64,000 nucleotides of DNA, taken from contig NZ_JACYFC010000003.1 in NCBI RefSeq assembly GCF_014803385.1, forward strand, positions 124,001-188,000, in the 5' to 3' direction. A program made the translations under genes and the position numbers. Origin of the DNA: Marinomonas colpomeniae (lineage in GTDB: Bacteria; Pseudomonadota; Gammaproteobacteria; Pseudomonadales; Marinomonadaceae). Of this stretch, positions 49,047 through 58,997 are shown one piece after another. Each line of letters starts with the position of its first letter. Position 1 is the first letter of the stretch. The notes below the pieces were generated by a model. It saw only the letters and a list, made by a program, of their open reading frames with translations. It was not told the origin of the DNA and did not search any database.

Positions 49047-49505
49047 GTGATTCAAGCGATTTATGTGGCAAAAAAATCGAAACAAGGCCAGGTTGGAATC
49101 GACGCGGTAAAAGTCGATGCAGGAAAAGGCATTGTTGGCGATAGAAATTACGGTAAACGTAGAGAGCAAGGGCAGAATATAACCTTTGTTGAAAATGAAG
49201 CCATTGCCGCCTTTAATAGAAATTTTGGGCAAAGTATTGGGCAATCAGAGACACGACGAAATATTGTTACGCAGAATGTTCGACTTAATCAACTTGTCGG
49301 ACAAGAGTTTTCTATTGGTGACGTGCGCTTTTATGGTGTTGAGCTATGTGAGCCCTGCAGTGTTTTGGGTCGCGCGTTGGCGAATGACTCGTTAACTTCG
49401 TCACAAGTGGTAAAGGCTTGGGTACGAACTGGTGGACTGAGAGCCAATGTTCTAACGACTGGTATCCTGAAAGTCGGTATGCAATTTAATTTATTAAATA
49501 GATGA
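49047..49505 (+). CDS. MOSC domain protein (GTG start)
   Basis: A 152-residue stand-alone MOSC domain. The block GIVGDRNYGKRREQGQNITFVENEAI near 29-54 and RRNIVTQNVRLNQLVGQEFSIGD are diagnostic. Cys near 104-107 in ELCEPCSVL is the likely sulfur-carrying residue. MOSC proteins handle sulfur or molybdenum-cofactor-linked reductions (YiiM-like). GTG start with AGGAG upstream. Confidence 0.92.
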   Translation: MIQAIYVAKKSKQGQVGIDAVKVDAGKGIVGDRNYGKRREQGQNITFVENEAIAAFNRNFGQSIGQSETRRNIVTQNVRLNQLVGQEFSIGDVRFYGVELCEPCSVLGRALANDSLTSSQVVKAWVRTGGLRANVLTTGILKVGMQFNLLNR

Positions 49506-49533
49506 TTTTTTTTTTGAAATAAGTATGAATAAA

Positions 49534-49557
49534 AAAAACGCCTATTAGGGCGTTTTT
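49534..49557. terminator. Bidirectional Rho-independent terminator
   Basis: AAAAACGCC / GGCGTTTTT with a 6-nt loop, preceded by A and followed by T, between the MOSC gene (+) and the class V aminotransferase (-). Confidence 0.88.
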
Positions 49558-49598
49558 GTATTCTGGCTATAATCCTCTATCGCTAGAGCTCAAGTGAT

Positions 49599-51260
49599 TT
49601 AAAGGCAATCTTGAGCTAATACAAAGGTTTTAATATCTCTAAATTCGTCATTAAAAGGTTGTTTTTGCAAACTGTATTTTCCAGTTTGGCAGCTTTTAAC
49701 AATATCTAATGCTTGAGCAAAGTAGTCTTCTTTCTGCTCTAACAGAGACACTTCTTTTTCTGTATCAGGTGTTTTCCATAATAAGCTAGAGAGCGACATA
49801 GGTGTGGAATATGTACCTTGAAAACACCATAAGTCGGTAGTTTGATCGTATGCGTAATACGGCAAGAGCGTCAAACCATGTTTACCAATAAAATCAATGG
49901 CGTCTAAAATGAAATTCGCTTCTGCATCATCTAAGAAGTAATTCAAATTGAATCGAACCCATCCTGGCTTTACCAGTTTTTCACCTTGTTTTATTGCTTC
50001 TTGAATACGATTTGAACGCTGTTCGTTTAACTCCAGCAGTTGGTGACCGTAAGGCCCAGCACAAGAGCAGCCTCCACGGACTTGGATACCAAATAAATCA
50101 TTAAGCAGAGCAGTAACAAAGCCATGCTGCAAATAACCATGATCTGTCTTAATTCTAAATGCCGTAATAGATAAACGACTTGCTTCTTGGTGTCCTAAGC
50201 GCTCAATTAAAGGATTCTTTCTCCATCTGTTGCCTATCATCTTAACCAGTTCATGTTCACGTTTTTCTATCGTATCCGTTCCGACAGCGCTCTTAAGCTG
50301 AAACACTAATCCTGCACGAATTGATTCCACAATACCCGGTGTGCCACCTTCTTCACGACGTTCGCCTATTGGCAAAAACGTATGGTCGTTAGGTGTTACA
50401 AAAGAGACGGTTCCGCCGCCAACAAGGCTTGGTTTTTGGTTTTCGATAATGCCTTTTTTTACCACTAAAATCCCTGGTGTTCCGGGTCCTCCAATTAGCT
50501 TGTGTGTGGAAAAAAAGATCGCATCTTTAGCTAATACTTTGTCTTTACTTGGGTTCATGTTGATATCAACATAAGGTGCTGCAGCTGCAAAATCCCAGAA
50601 AGAAAGAGCGTTATAGCGATGTAAAAGCTCTGTGATTGCATCTTGGTTGCATAGAATGCCCGTGACGTTTGATGCAGCACTAAAGCTGCCAATCAAGCGC
50701 TTACCTTGATTCGCTTTGAGTTCTTTCTCTAAGTTACTAAGGCAAACGCCACCCTCTTTTGATTCTTCGATACGAATAACGTCAACGTCCAGTTCTCGCC
50801 ACGGTAATTCATTGGAATGATGCTCGTATGGGCCAATCAAAACACAAATATTGGATTTCTCGGTTGGCGATAGTTGGCGTAACCCCAACTGGGTAATAAG
50901 TGTATTGATTGCGCTAGTGGCGCCACTGCCACAGAACATGACTAAGTCATCATTACTTGCATTTACCGCTGTTCGGATTTGGTCTCTGGCTTGCTCTCGA
51001 AATGCCGTAGTTTGCTGACCTGTTGCATTCGCTTCTGTATGAGTGTTGGCGTAAAGAGGAAGAACATACTGACGAATGGCATCTTCAATGAAATCTAAAC
51101 TGCGGCCAGACGCTGTGTAGTCTGCGTAAGTTAAAGTTCTCACCCCAAATGGCGTCGCTATTTGGCTGTCTTTGCCAATAACACCTTGGCGAATACGATC
51201 CATGAGGGCGTTTTGATTATTATTGCTTATTTCTGTTTTTGTGATCGTTGCCGTTGGCAT
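49599..51260 (-). CDS. Class V aminotransferase-fold PLP enzyme (cysteine desulfurase-like)
   Basis: A 553-residue enzyme from the ATG at 51260 (AAAAGGA site); a TTG ten codons upstream is rejected. PLP features: MFCGSGATSAINTLI and SFSAASNVTGI, then the PLP-Lys in FFSTHKLIGGPGTPG. RGGCSCAGPYGH follows, with Cys where desulfurases have the active Cys. It is about 150 residues longer than IscS/SufS, with a C-terminal extension. Large members of this kind are known beside Lrp regulators, and the reaction may be lyase-like. It lies 39 bp after the Lrp-type gene. Confidence 0.85.
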   Translation of the reverse strand: MPTATITKTEISNNNQNALMDRIRQGVIGKDSQIATPFGVRTLTYADYTASGRSLDFIEDAIRQYVLPLYANTHTEANATGQQTTAFREQARDQIRTAVNASNDDLVMFCGSGATSAINTLITQLGLRQLSPTEKSNICVLIGPYEHHSNELPWRELDVDVIRIEESKEGGVCLSNLEKELKANQGKRLIGSFSAASNVTGILCNQDAITELLHRYNALSFWDFAAAAPYVDINMNPSKDKVLAKDAIFFSTHKLIGGPGTPGILVVKKGIIENQKPSLVGGGTVSFVTPNDHTFLPIGERREEGGTPGIVESIRAGLVFQLKSAVGTDTIEKREHELVKMIGNRWRKNPLIERLGHQEASRLSITAFRIKTDHGYLQHGFVTALLNDLFGIQVRGGCSCAGPYGHQLLELNEQRSNRIQEAIKQGEKLVKPGWVRFNLNYFLDDAEANFILDAIDFIGKHGLTLLPYYAYDQTTDLWCFQGTYSTPMSLSSLLWKTPDTEKEVSLLEQKEDYFAQALDIVKSCQTGKYSLQKQPFNDEFRDIKTFVLAQDCL

Positions 51261-51299
51261 GTATTGTCCTTTTTGCTCCTGCCATAACAAACAAAACGT

Positions 51300-51770
51300 C
51301 TAATCTTTACTTATGGGTAAAGGCAACTCCGTTGTCCATTTAATCTGTTCCATGGCGAAGTTAGACGTAACGTCTGTTAAAGCAGTTGCGCTGATTAAGC
51401 GTTTATAAAATTTGTCATAAGAAGGAATATCTTTTACTAATACTCGCAGCAAATAATCGTAATCTCCTGCCATTCGATAGAACTCCACAACTTCTGGAAA
51501 TTCAGCCACAATGCGGGCGAATTCAATCGCCCAATTAGCGTCGTGTTGGTTGGTTTTTACCTGAACGAAAACAGAAACTCCCAGACCTAATTTATCCGCG
51601 TCTAATAAAGCGACGTGGCGTTTAATAAATCCGGCTTTTTCGAGCTTCTGAACACGCCTCCAACAAGGGGTTTTAGACAAACCAACTTGGTCTGCCATTG
51701 CTTCTGTTGAAATACTATCATCACTTTGAATTAAGGCAAGTAGTTGCAAATCTACGTTATCTAAGTTCAT
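51300..51770 (-). CDS. Lrp/AsnC family transcriptional regulator
   Basis: A 156-residue regulator. The start MNLDNVDLQLLALIQSDDSISTEAMADQVGLSKTPCWRRVQKLEKAG is the helix-turn-helix with the CWRRV recognition segment. The RAM ligand domain follows, with EVVEFYRMAGDYDYLLRVLVKDI. These regulators sense amino acids. It is the first gene of a two-gene unit with the PLP enzyme, so it probably controls that gene in response to its amino-acid substrate. Confidence 0.95.
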   Translation of the reverse strand: MNLDNVDLQLLALIQSDDSISTEAMADQVGLSKTPCWRRVQKLEKAGFIKRHVALLDADKLGLGVSVFVQVKTNQHDANWAIEFARIVAEFPEVVEFYRMAGDYDYLLRVLVKDIPSYDKFYKRLISATALTDVTSNFAMEQIKWTTELPLPISKD

Positions 51771-52043
51771 TTTGTTCTCTTTATGTTGATTTTTTTAGAA
51801 TATTTTTTCATATTATCTTTTTTTTACTTGTTTGTAGTCACTTGATTCCTTTTTGATATGAAAAAGGGGAATGCTGGTTTTAAAAAAACGTTATTAAAAG
51901 TAGTAATAAATATTTTAAAACGATCATTTTTCTAAATATGTCCTATATTTATTTAAGATAATTATCTGTTAGAATTGTTTTTGACCATGCGGTCAAGATT
52001 TAGCTTCTAAAATTTTAATCCATTAATAAAAGGATTCAAAAAA

Positions 52044-53936
52044 GTGTCTTTAAAATTACGTCTTATATACGCCTTCGTAATTGTTGTTTTAATAACAACT
52101 ATTTCTATGGGGCTACTAAGCTTCTATCAAGCTAGATCTGTGATGTTAGATCGTACAACTAACACAGAACTGCCTGCTCAAATTACGCAGATAAAGAGTG
52201 AAGTAGAAAATCAAATTGAGACATTGGCAATTAATGCTGAAATTTTGGCGAACAATCCTATGATTTTGGATTGGGCGAAAAATGGCTATCCTGAATCTGG
52301 TGAAGCCACACTTGTGAGTTTATTGAATAATATGAAGGAGCGATTAGGCCTAGCCACTGCTTCTTGGGCAGATAGAGAAACGGCGAAATATTGGAATCAG
52401 GAAGGTTTTTTACGAAAGATGGATCCTGAACGTGATGCTTGGTTTTATAAGTTCACCAACTCTTCTAATAGTCAAAATGTGAGCGTTTATCGTAGTAAAA
52501 CCAGTGGTGAAGTAAGTTTGTTTGTTAATTACCAAAATACCAATGGTCGTGGTTTAGCTGGCTTCGGTATGGATTTAGGTAGAATGACGGATTATTTGAA
52601 TAATTTTACTTTTAACGGCAGTGGTTTTGTTTATTTGATATCTCAAGATGGCACATTAAAAGTGCATCGTGATGAGCAGTTATTAGAAAAAACCAATGTA
52701 GTGGATTTATACGGTAAAAAAGTGGGCGAAACGCTTTTGAAACAAGACGACTTAAATATAGTCATGTCTGAAAACTCCGTTTTAGCGAGTCAGTATATTC
52801 CTGCAATGGGCTGGATATTAGTAGCAGAGATTCCAAATGACGCTGTGTTTGGTGGTGTTTCATCTATGGGACGCTCATTGTTATTGATGGGTGTGCTACT
52901 TAGTATTGTTACTATCATTACTGCCTTTTTAATTGGTACGGCTCTCGTTAAGCAGCTAAGTGTTGTTGCAAGTAACCTAAAAGAAATTGGTGAGGGTGAA
53001 GGTGATTTAAGCCACCGTCTACGAGATGACGGTCCAGCTGAGTTAGCGAATATAGGAAATGGTTTTAATAAGTTTGTCAGTATCATTCATAATTTGGTTA
53101 AGCAGGTTACTCAAACAAGTCGTCAACTGAACGATGCGTCTGGGCAAATGTTAAGTTCAGCCGATAGTATGTTGAGTGATGCTAGAGAACAAAGTGAACG
53201 TACTTCAATGGTGGCATCTGCAATACATGAAGTTGAAGCCTCTGTAAGAGACGTTTCAGCAAGTGCAGCAGACGCGGCAAATACTGCAAATGAAGTAGAA
53301 CGTGAAGTGAGTGCGGGGTTGAATGTTGTTTCTTCAGCAAAAAGAACAGTAGAAAACTTAGCAGAAGAAAGTGAAAAAACCGCAAAAATAATCGAAGAGC
53401 TTGCTAAAAAATCAGATCAAATTGGCGGCATTTTAGAGGTTATTCGCAATATTTCCGAACAAACTAACTTGCTTGCTCTAAATGCGGCAATTGAATCTGC
53501 TCGAGCAGGCGAACAAGGTCGTGGTTTCGCAGTTGTTGCTGATGAGGTTCGTAACCTTGCTAAGCGTACGGCTCAATCAACAGATGAAATTCAGGTCATG
53601 ATTGATCAACTGCAAACAGAATCTCGCAAAGCTTTAACCGCATCGAAATCTGGGCAGGAGATAGCGAATGATGGGGTTGGTTCTATGCAGGTTGCAGAAG
53701 AATCTTTAAATAGTATTGCGCAACAAGTTAATGCGATGAATAAGACAAACCAACAGGTTGCGTTAGCGACTGAACAGCAATTATTAGCTATTGAAGATGT
53801 AGCTAAAAATGTAACAGGTATTCAAAATTCAGTAGAGACAAGTGTTACTACTGCGAATGATTTATCTGGGAACAGTAAAGCGCTGAGAGATTTGTCTTCA
53901 ACATTAGATACTTTGGTTGCTGGCTTTAAAGTATAA
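52044..53936 (+). CDS. Methyl-accepting chemotaxis protein with dCache-like sensor (GTG start)
   Basis: A 630-residue chemoreceptor. First helix at about 8-28 and second at about 274-297 enclose a dCache_1-type periplasmic domain. Sensor segments: [40 protein letters not shown], then [14 protein letters not shown] and [15 protein letters not shown] follows near 298-350. The signalling tip is [22 protein letters not shown], followed by [26 protein letters not shown] start with AAAGGA. It stands alone and should signal to CheA elsewhere. Confidence 0.96.
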   Translation: MSLKLRLIYAFVIVVLITTISMGLLSFYQARSVMLDRTTNTELPAQITQIKSEVENQIETLAINAEILANNPMILDWAKNGYPESGEATLVSLLNNMKERLGLATASWADRETAKYWNQEGFLRKMDPERDAWFYKFTNSSNSQNVSVYRSKTSGEVSLFVNYQNTNGRGLAGFGMDLGRMTDYLNNFTFNGSGFVYLISQDGTLKVHRDEQLLEKTNVVDLYGKKVGETLLKQDDLNIVMSENSVLASQYIPAMGWILVAEIPNDAVFGGVSSMGRSLLLMGVLLSIVTIITAFLIGTALVKQLSVVASNLKEIGEGEGDLSHRLRDDGPAELANIGNGFNKFVSIIHNLVKQVTQTSRQLNDASGQMLSSADSMLSDAREQSERTSMVASAIHEVEASVRDVSASAADAANTANEVEREVSAGLNVVSSAKRTVENLAEESEKTAKIIEELAKKSDQIGGILEVIRNISEQTNLLALNAAIESARAGEQGRGFAVVADEVRNLAKRTAQSTDEIQVMIDQLQTESRKALTASKSGQEIANDGVGSMQVAEESLNSIAQQVNAMNKTNQQVALATEQQLLAIEDVAKNVTGIQNSVETSVTTANDLSGNSKALRDLSSTLDTLVAGFKV

Positions 53937-54019
53937 AATGAGAACGTGTATGAATTGTTAGCTTTATGTTGGGCTTATACAGTTCAAGAAAAATTAGTAA
54001 TGTGCTTTAGAGGAAACAT

Positions 54020-54058
54020 CATTTCATGGAGGTTTAAAAGACCAACCTCCATGAAATG
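54020..54058. terminator. Convergent terminator hairpin
   Basis: 15-bp perfect stem (CATTTCATGGAGGTT with its complement) and 9-nt loop, between the chemoreceptor (+) and the DUF945 gene (-). T-run is weak on both sides. Confidence 0.75.
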
Positions 54059-54064
54059 TAAGAA

Positions 54065-55417
54065 CTAGATTAAAGGAACAAATTGTCCGTTTATGTAGGC
54101 TTCTCCGCCTTCAATGCTGATTTCACTAACATATTGGTCGTCCTTATGAAGGAAAAAACCTTGTTGTTCAAAGTGATTAATAAACAGTTCTACTTGTTGC
54201 TTAACATCAGGTGAATCAATTGATGTATTCATTTTTTTAGCAAGAAAACGCTCTGCAAGATTACGGATCAGTTTGTCATCGACTTCAATATTCGCATTAA
54301 CCAAAGCGTTATATACCCAAAACTCTGGTATTAAAAGTTCCTCTAATGTCGGAATGTAGCTGTCATCCAATTTACTTGTTAGGTTGGCATTAAAGCTACC
54401 TTCAGGGAAAGAGCCGCTAAAGTCTGTAATATTAAATTCTGGTTGATGAGAAAAGAGTTCCTCAAGATTGTCACCGAAAAAGGAAAGCTGCTCTGTAAGG
54501 AAGTCTTCAGGTGCGTAATTTTTATCCGCTAGACCTTGACTGAAGCTTGTGTAATCTAAAAAGAATTGATTACTAAATTTAGCAAGTTCAGTCATAAGAG
54601 TTAGATCGCTTACTTGGTATTCATCATAAGCAAATTCTTTTGCAAGGTAGCCCACTTCTATAGTACCGAGCTGAGTTTCTTCATCTAACGCCATTTCAAC
54701 TGACATAGCTAAACCTGATGCTGAGATGTCTTTTCCAACAGTGAATGTCTCAATGGAAATATTTGCCTTGCTGTCATAAAAACCACCTTTTATCATGGTT
54801 TCTAAGTCGGTTTCTATCTGCATAGACAGAGTGATGTTCTCTGCTTTTACAGGTTGGTCTGAGTCATCTAAACTTAGCCGAGCCAATAAACCTTCATAGG
54901 AAAGTGCGTCACTTCCTATTTTGCCTTCGCCATTATAGCCGCTAAAGGTTAGGATTTTTTCAATGTCTGTGAATGCTGGAACACTATCTTTAAATTTAAT
55001 CTCGCCATCGAATCCACTAACAGCAGCTAGTTGATATAAAGGTTTAGTGTCATCCCAGATAAGAAGATCACGTTGCTCGGCACCTGCGATTTGAAGGTTA
55101 GTTTTAAATAAACCTACAATGCCTTGGTCAGCAAATAAAAGAGGACCATATTGCGTATCTAATACAAACTTGACTTCAATATTTTCGTTCGAAAGAGAAG
55201 GCTCATACAAACCAAGATCTAAACCAACTGAAATGATGTTCTTAGAGCCAAACCAAGAAGAATCAGTCGACTCAATATTGGCTATATAGCCTGGTGTTTT
55301 GTTTATTTGATCGATGAAAGTGGTTACTTGATCTTGGAATTTAGGCGCGATAAATTTAGGTGCAATAACGCAAATAGCGACAAGCGCAAAAACAATCACA
55401 GAAAATATTTTTTTCAC
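54065..55417 (-). CDS. DUF945 (YdgA-like) periplasmic protein (GTG start)
   Basis: A 450-residue envelope protein. Its N-terminal helix FSVIVFALVAICVIAPKFIAP near 4-24 is a signal anchor, and the rest is exported. It matches the DUF945 layout with KTPGYIANIESTDSSWFGSKNI near 45-66 and a long beta-rich body with acidic loops. The function of the family is unknown. The start is the GTG at 55417, seven bases after AAGGA; an upstream ATG lacks a site. Confidence 0.83.
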   Translation of the reverse strand: MKKIFSVIVFALVAICVIAPKFIAPKFQDQVTTFIDQINKTPGYIANIESTDSSWFGSKNIISVGLDLGLYEPSLSNENIEVKFVLDTQYGPLLFADQGIVGLFKTNLQIAGAEQRDLLIWDDTKPLYQLAAVSGFDGEIKFKDSVPAFTDIEKILTFSGYNGEGKIGSDALSYEGLLARLSLDDSDQPVKAENITLSMQIETDLETMIKGGFYDSKANISIETFTVGKDISASGLAMSVEMALDEETQLGTIEVGYLAKEFAYDEYQVSDLTLMTELAKFSNQFFLDYTSFSQGLADKNYAPEDFLTEQLSFFGDNLEELFSHQPEFNITDFSGSFPEGSFNANLTSKLDDSYIPTLEELLIPEFWVYNALVNANIEVDDKLIRNLAERFLAKKMNTSIDSPDVKQQVELFINHFEQQGFFLHKDDQYVSEISIEGGEAYINGQFVPLI

Positions 55418-55866
55418 TGGAGATTCCTTTTCATTGGGTGAATTTCGCGGGCGATAATACAGGTTATTAAGCATAAAATACAAAGAAGGTGCGTTATTTC
55501 GTCTTTATTTAAAATTATCATGCTTGTCGCTTTTAATTTAGCTAGGGTGTGTTTGACAAAATAGTGGTGGTAAACAGTATTTTTTATAACAGAAATATTT
55601 AAAAAGTAGTCTAGAGATAGTTTTTTTTGATAAAAATGAAGTGGTATAAAAGCTGCTAAGGTTGTCTGGTTTAATGGTTTTTTATCAATATTGGCATAAA
55701 GAGATAATATCGAATTAAAAAGAGACAGGTAGTGCTAATTTTTCTTTATTAATGGATTGAAAAAGCAAGGACGTGCAAGGTATTTTACGGTCTAATATAT
55801 CGTTGGATTATAAAAAATTAACGACGTTTTAATTTATAGAACTCTAGTTAACAAAAGGTTAATGAC
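55418..55866 (+). other. Gene-free region between the DUF945 gene and the aminotransferase
   Basis: About 450 bp, AT-rich. A TTGACA hexamer lies at 55554-55559 but has no good -10 at 17 bp. No gene or repeat was recognised. Confidence 0.4.
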
Positions 55867-57051
55867 ATGATTTTAGATAATATTACCGTCGCACAAGCGG
55901 ATCCTATTTTGTCTCTTTCTGCTGCTTGTCGTGCTGATCAAAGAAGTCAAAAAATAGACTTAGGAATCGGCGTTTACCGAGATCATCATGGTAATACTCC
56001 AGTGGTTCAGGCAATTAAAATAGCAGAGCAGTGCTTACTTGATAAACAAACGACTAAAGCTTACGTTGGATTGTCGGGAAATGAATCATTCAATGAATCT
56101 ATGATCAATTTCTTGATTGCTGATGGTAACAGTAAATCTCGTGCTGTAGGTGTACAAACGCCTGGTGCCAGTGGAGCGTTACGGATATTAGCAGACGTCA
56201 TTAATCTATCTACACCGGGCGCAACGATTTGGCTATCCGATTTAAGTTACGCAAACCATGCGCCAATCATGACAGCTGCAGGCCTGAAAGTGCGTTATTT
56301 CCGTTACTTTGATACAGACACCAAACTTGTAAATAGCGAAGGAATGATAGCCGATTTAAAACAAGCGGGAAGCAAGGATGTGGTTCTTTTACACGGTTGC
56401 TGCCATAACCCAACAGGTGCAGATTTAGGCTTTGAAGATTGGAAAACAATAACTAAATTGGCTCAAAAACAAGGCTTCTTACCTTTCATAGATATGGCAT
56501 ACCAAGGCTTTGGTTCAAGCATGCAAGAAGACGTGCAAGGCTTTCGCTATTTAGCCGAACAAGTTGAATCTTACGTGGTCACCTATTCTTGCTCAAAGAA
56601 CTTTGGTCTTTATCGTGAACGCACAGGCTTGGCTATTGTTGTAGGTAAAACACTTGAGCAAAGTTTAGCGATTAAATCCCGCTTACTTGAAATCGCCCGT
56701 GGCACTTACACTATGCCACCAGATCACGGTGCTGCATTAGTCGATATCATCTTACGAGACGACAGTCTAACGGATAATTGGTTATCTGAAGTAGAAAGCA
56801 TGCGCCAACGAGTAAAAGGTTTAAGAACTCAGCTTGTAAATGTACTACGAGAAAAAAGTGGTAACAGTGTATTTGACTTTATTGCGCAGCACCAAGGTAT
56901 GTTCTCAGTGTTAGGTATTAGCTCAGAACAAGTGAAGGCACTAAGTGAACAGCATGGGATTTACATTGTTGGTGGAGGGCGAGTCAACATGGCTGGGTTG
57001 CAAGAAAGTCAGATTGATTATTTTGCTGATAGTCTGTTAGCTGTTAGCTAA
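55867..57051 (+). CDS. Aspartate/aromatic-type class I aminotransferase
   Basis: A 394-residue cytosolic PLP enzyme of the Ia subgroup. It starts with ADPILSLSAACRADQRSQKIDLGIGVYRD, the AspC/TyrB opening. The cofactor block includes CHNPTGADLGFEDW, then DMAYQGFGSS. The PLP-Lys is Lys244 in SCSKNFGLYRERTG, and the final Arg is in GGGRVNMAGL. It could act on aspartate, aromatic or related amino acids. It has no operon partner. Confidence 0.92.
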   Translation: MILDNITVAQADPILSLSAACRADQRSQKIDLGIGVYRDHHGNTPVVQAIKIAEQCLLDKQTTKAYVGLSGNESFNESMINFLIADGNSKSRAVGVQTPGASGALRILADVINLSTPGATIWLSDLSYANHAPIMTAAGLKVRYFRYFDTDTKLVNSEGMIADLKQAGSKDVVLLHGCCHNPTGADLGFEDWKTITKLAQKQGFLPFIDMAYQGFGSSMQEDVQGFRYLAEQVESYVVTYSCSKNFGLYRERTGLAIVVGKTLEQSLAIKSRLLEIARGTYTMPPDHGAALVDIILRDDSLTDNWLSEVESMRQRVKGLRTQLVNVLREKSGNSVFDFIAQHQGMFSVLGISSEQVKALSEQHGIYIVGGGRVNMAGLQESQIDYFADSLLAVS

Positions 57052-57087
57052 GGCTAAATTCATTCTCTGCGAAGTGCCAAGATCAAA

Positions 57088-57125
57088 TGAATTCCCTTCC
57101 CAATGAAGAGAAGGGGTTCATTTTT
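57088..57125 (+). terminator. Rho-independent terminator of the aminotransferase
   Basis: TGAATTCCCTTC pairs with GAAGGGGTTCA, allowing G-U pairs and one bulge, followed by TTTTTATAAT. Confidence 0.75.
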
Positions 57126-57184
57126 ATAATGCTTATTTTTCACGAATATGATTATAGGAATAACTTTATTCAGCGTTATATTGA

Positions 57185-58795
57185 TTAAGTATTCTCAGCG
57201 TTGATACTAAGCGCCATAGCTTCAGCAATCTTAATACCGTCGATAGCTGCTGACATGATACCACCAGCGTATCCAGCGCCTTCTCCCGCTGGGAACAAAC
57301 CTTTTGTATTAATGCTTTCAAAGCTTTTAGGGTCGCGTTTTATATTGATTGGTGCAGATGTTCGAGTTTCCACACCAGTTAATAGCGCATCATCGAAGGC
57401 GAAGCCTCGGATCTTCTTATTAAACGCAGGAATCGCTTCACGAATCGCTTCAATACAAAAGTCTGGTAAGGCGTCAGCAAGGTTCGTTAGTTTGATACCT
57501 GGTTTGAATGAAGGATTAATAGTACCGAGTTCTTCCGGTGTTTCGTTTCTTAAAAATGCGCCAACGGTTTGAGCTGGTGCGTCGTAGTTACTGCCGCCCA
57601 TAATATATGCATGACTTTCTAATTTGCGTTGGAATTCTATTCCAGCTAGTGGACCGCCCGGATAATCAGAAGGATCAATACCTACAACAACCGCACTGTT
57701 AGCGTTTCGTTCGTTACGGGAGTATTGGCTCATTCCATTAGTCACGACACGATGTTCTTCTGATGTTGCTGCCACTACCGTTCCACCTGGGCACATGCAG
57801 AAACTGTAAACTGAACGACCATTTTTACAATGGTGAACCAGTTTGTAATCCGCAGCGCCTAAAATTTCGTTACCTGCATTTGGTCCAAAGCGAGCGTTAT
57901 CGATAGCACTTTGTTCATGTTCAATACGAAAACCAACAGAGAAAGGTTTCGCTTCTATATAAACACCTTTTTTATAGATCATTTCAAAGGTATCGCGAGC
58001 ACTGTGACCAATCGCAAGGGCGATATGCTTAGAATGAAGTTGCTCACCGTCAGAGAGTGTTACCCCAGTTATTTGTCCATCTTTAATGTGCATATCATCA
58101 ACGCGAGCACTAAAGCGAATTTCGCCGCCTAGTTCGATAATCTGAGCTCGCATTCTTTCAACCATGGCAACTAATTTAAAAGTACCAATGTGTGGCTTGC
58201 TGACGAATAAAATTTCGTCAGGTGCGCCAGCGGCTACAAATTCATTTAATACTTTTCGACTGTATTGTTTTGGGTCTTTTACTTGGCTATAAAGTTTGCC
58301 ATCCGAAAAAGTCCCTGCGCCGCCTTCACCAAACTGTACGTTGGATTCTGTGTCGAGTACTTTTTTACGCCAGAAACCAAAAGTGTCTTTGGTGCGTTCA
58401 CGAACTTCTTTACCACGTTCTAAGATAATCGGTTTGTAACCCATTTGAGCTAATACTAGTCCCGCCAATAAACCACATGGACCAAACCCGATGACGATAG
58501 GGCGCTCAGTTAAGGTTGCTGAAGCTTGTGTAACAGGGTGATATTCCAAATCTGGCGTGGCTTTAACTTGCTGATGTTCTGCAAATTGCTCTATTAAACT
58601 TTGGTTATCTGTTGTTTCTACATCCAAGGTATAAATCAGCATGATGTTGGTTTTTTTTCGTGCATCATAACCACGACGAAATACGTTAAAACTCACGAGT
58701 TTTTCGGCTGGAATATCAAGTATAGAAAGGATGCTCTTTTCTATTGCCGTGGCATCGTGATCAAGAGGAAGCTGGATGTTGGAAAGTCGTATCAT
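57185..58795 (-). CDS. FAD-dependent dehydrogenase, COG2509 type
   Basis: A 536-residue flavoprotein from the ATG at 58795 (MIRLSNIQLPLDHDA), the family start; a TTG three codons earlier is possible. FAD motif VIGFGPCGLLAGLVLAQMG at about 102-120 and LERGKEVRERTKDT follow. The block VQFGEGGAGTFSDGKLYSQ, then VCAxGG-like CMCPGGTVVAA, and the C-terminal LFPAGEGAGYAGGIMSAAIDGIKIA are typical. Substrate of this large family is unknown. No close SD is seen before the start. Confidence 0.92.
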   Translation of the reverse strand: MIRLSNIQLPLDHDATAIEKSILSILDIPAEKLVSFNVFRRGYDARKKTNIMLIYTLDVETTDNQSLIEQFAEHQQVKATPDLEYHPVTQASATLTERPIVIGFGPCGLLAGLVLAQMGYKPIILERGKEVRERTKDTFGFWRKKVLDTESNVQFGEGGAGTFSDGKLYSQVKDPKQYSRKVLNEFVAAGAPDEILFVSKPHIGTFKLVAMVERMRAQIIELGGEIRFSARVDDMHIKDGQITGVTLSDGEQLHSKHIALAIGHSARDTFEMIYKKGVYIEAKPFSVGFRIEHEQSAIDNARFGPNAGNEILGAADYKLVHHCKNGRSVYSFCMCPGGTVVAATSEEHRVVTNGMSQYSRNERNANSAVVVGIDPSDYPGGPLAGIEFQRKLESHAYIMGGSNYDAPAQTVGAFLRNETPEELGTINPSFKPGIKLTNLADALPDFCIEAIREAIPAFNKKIRGFAFDDALLTGVETRTSAPINIKRDPKSFESINTKGLFPAGEGAGYAGGIMSAAIDGIKIAEAMALSINAENT

Positions 58796-58997
58796 AGGAG
58801 TCAATATCTAAAAATCTAGTCAATGTTTAATTGAGTGGATAATACGATATTTTGGCCAAAAAAGCTGTTATCAATTTCACACTTTATCACTCTGAGATAT
58901 AGCTTTAGATATCAAACAGTATTTTTGTATGAGGGAAATGTTCATGATTTTTCAGGTGTTTTCATATCATCAAGTAACCAGCTTGCAAAAAAGTTGC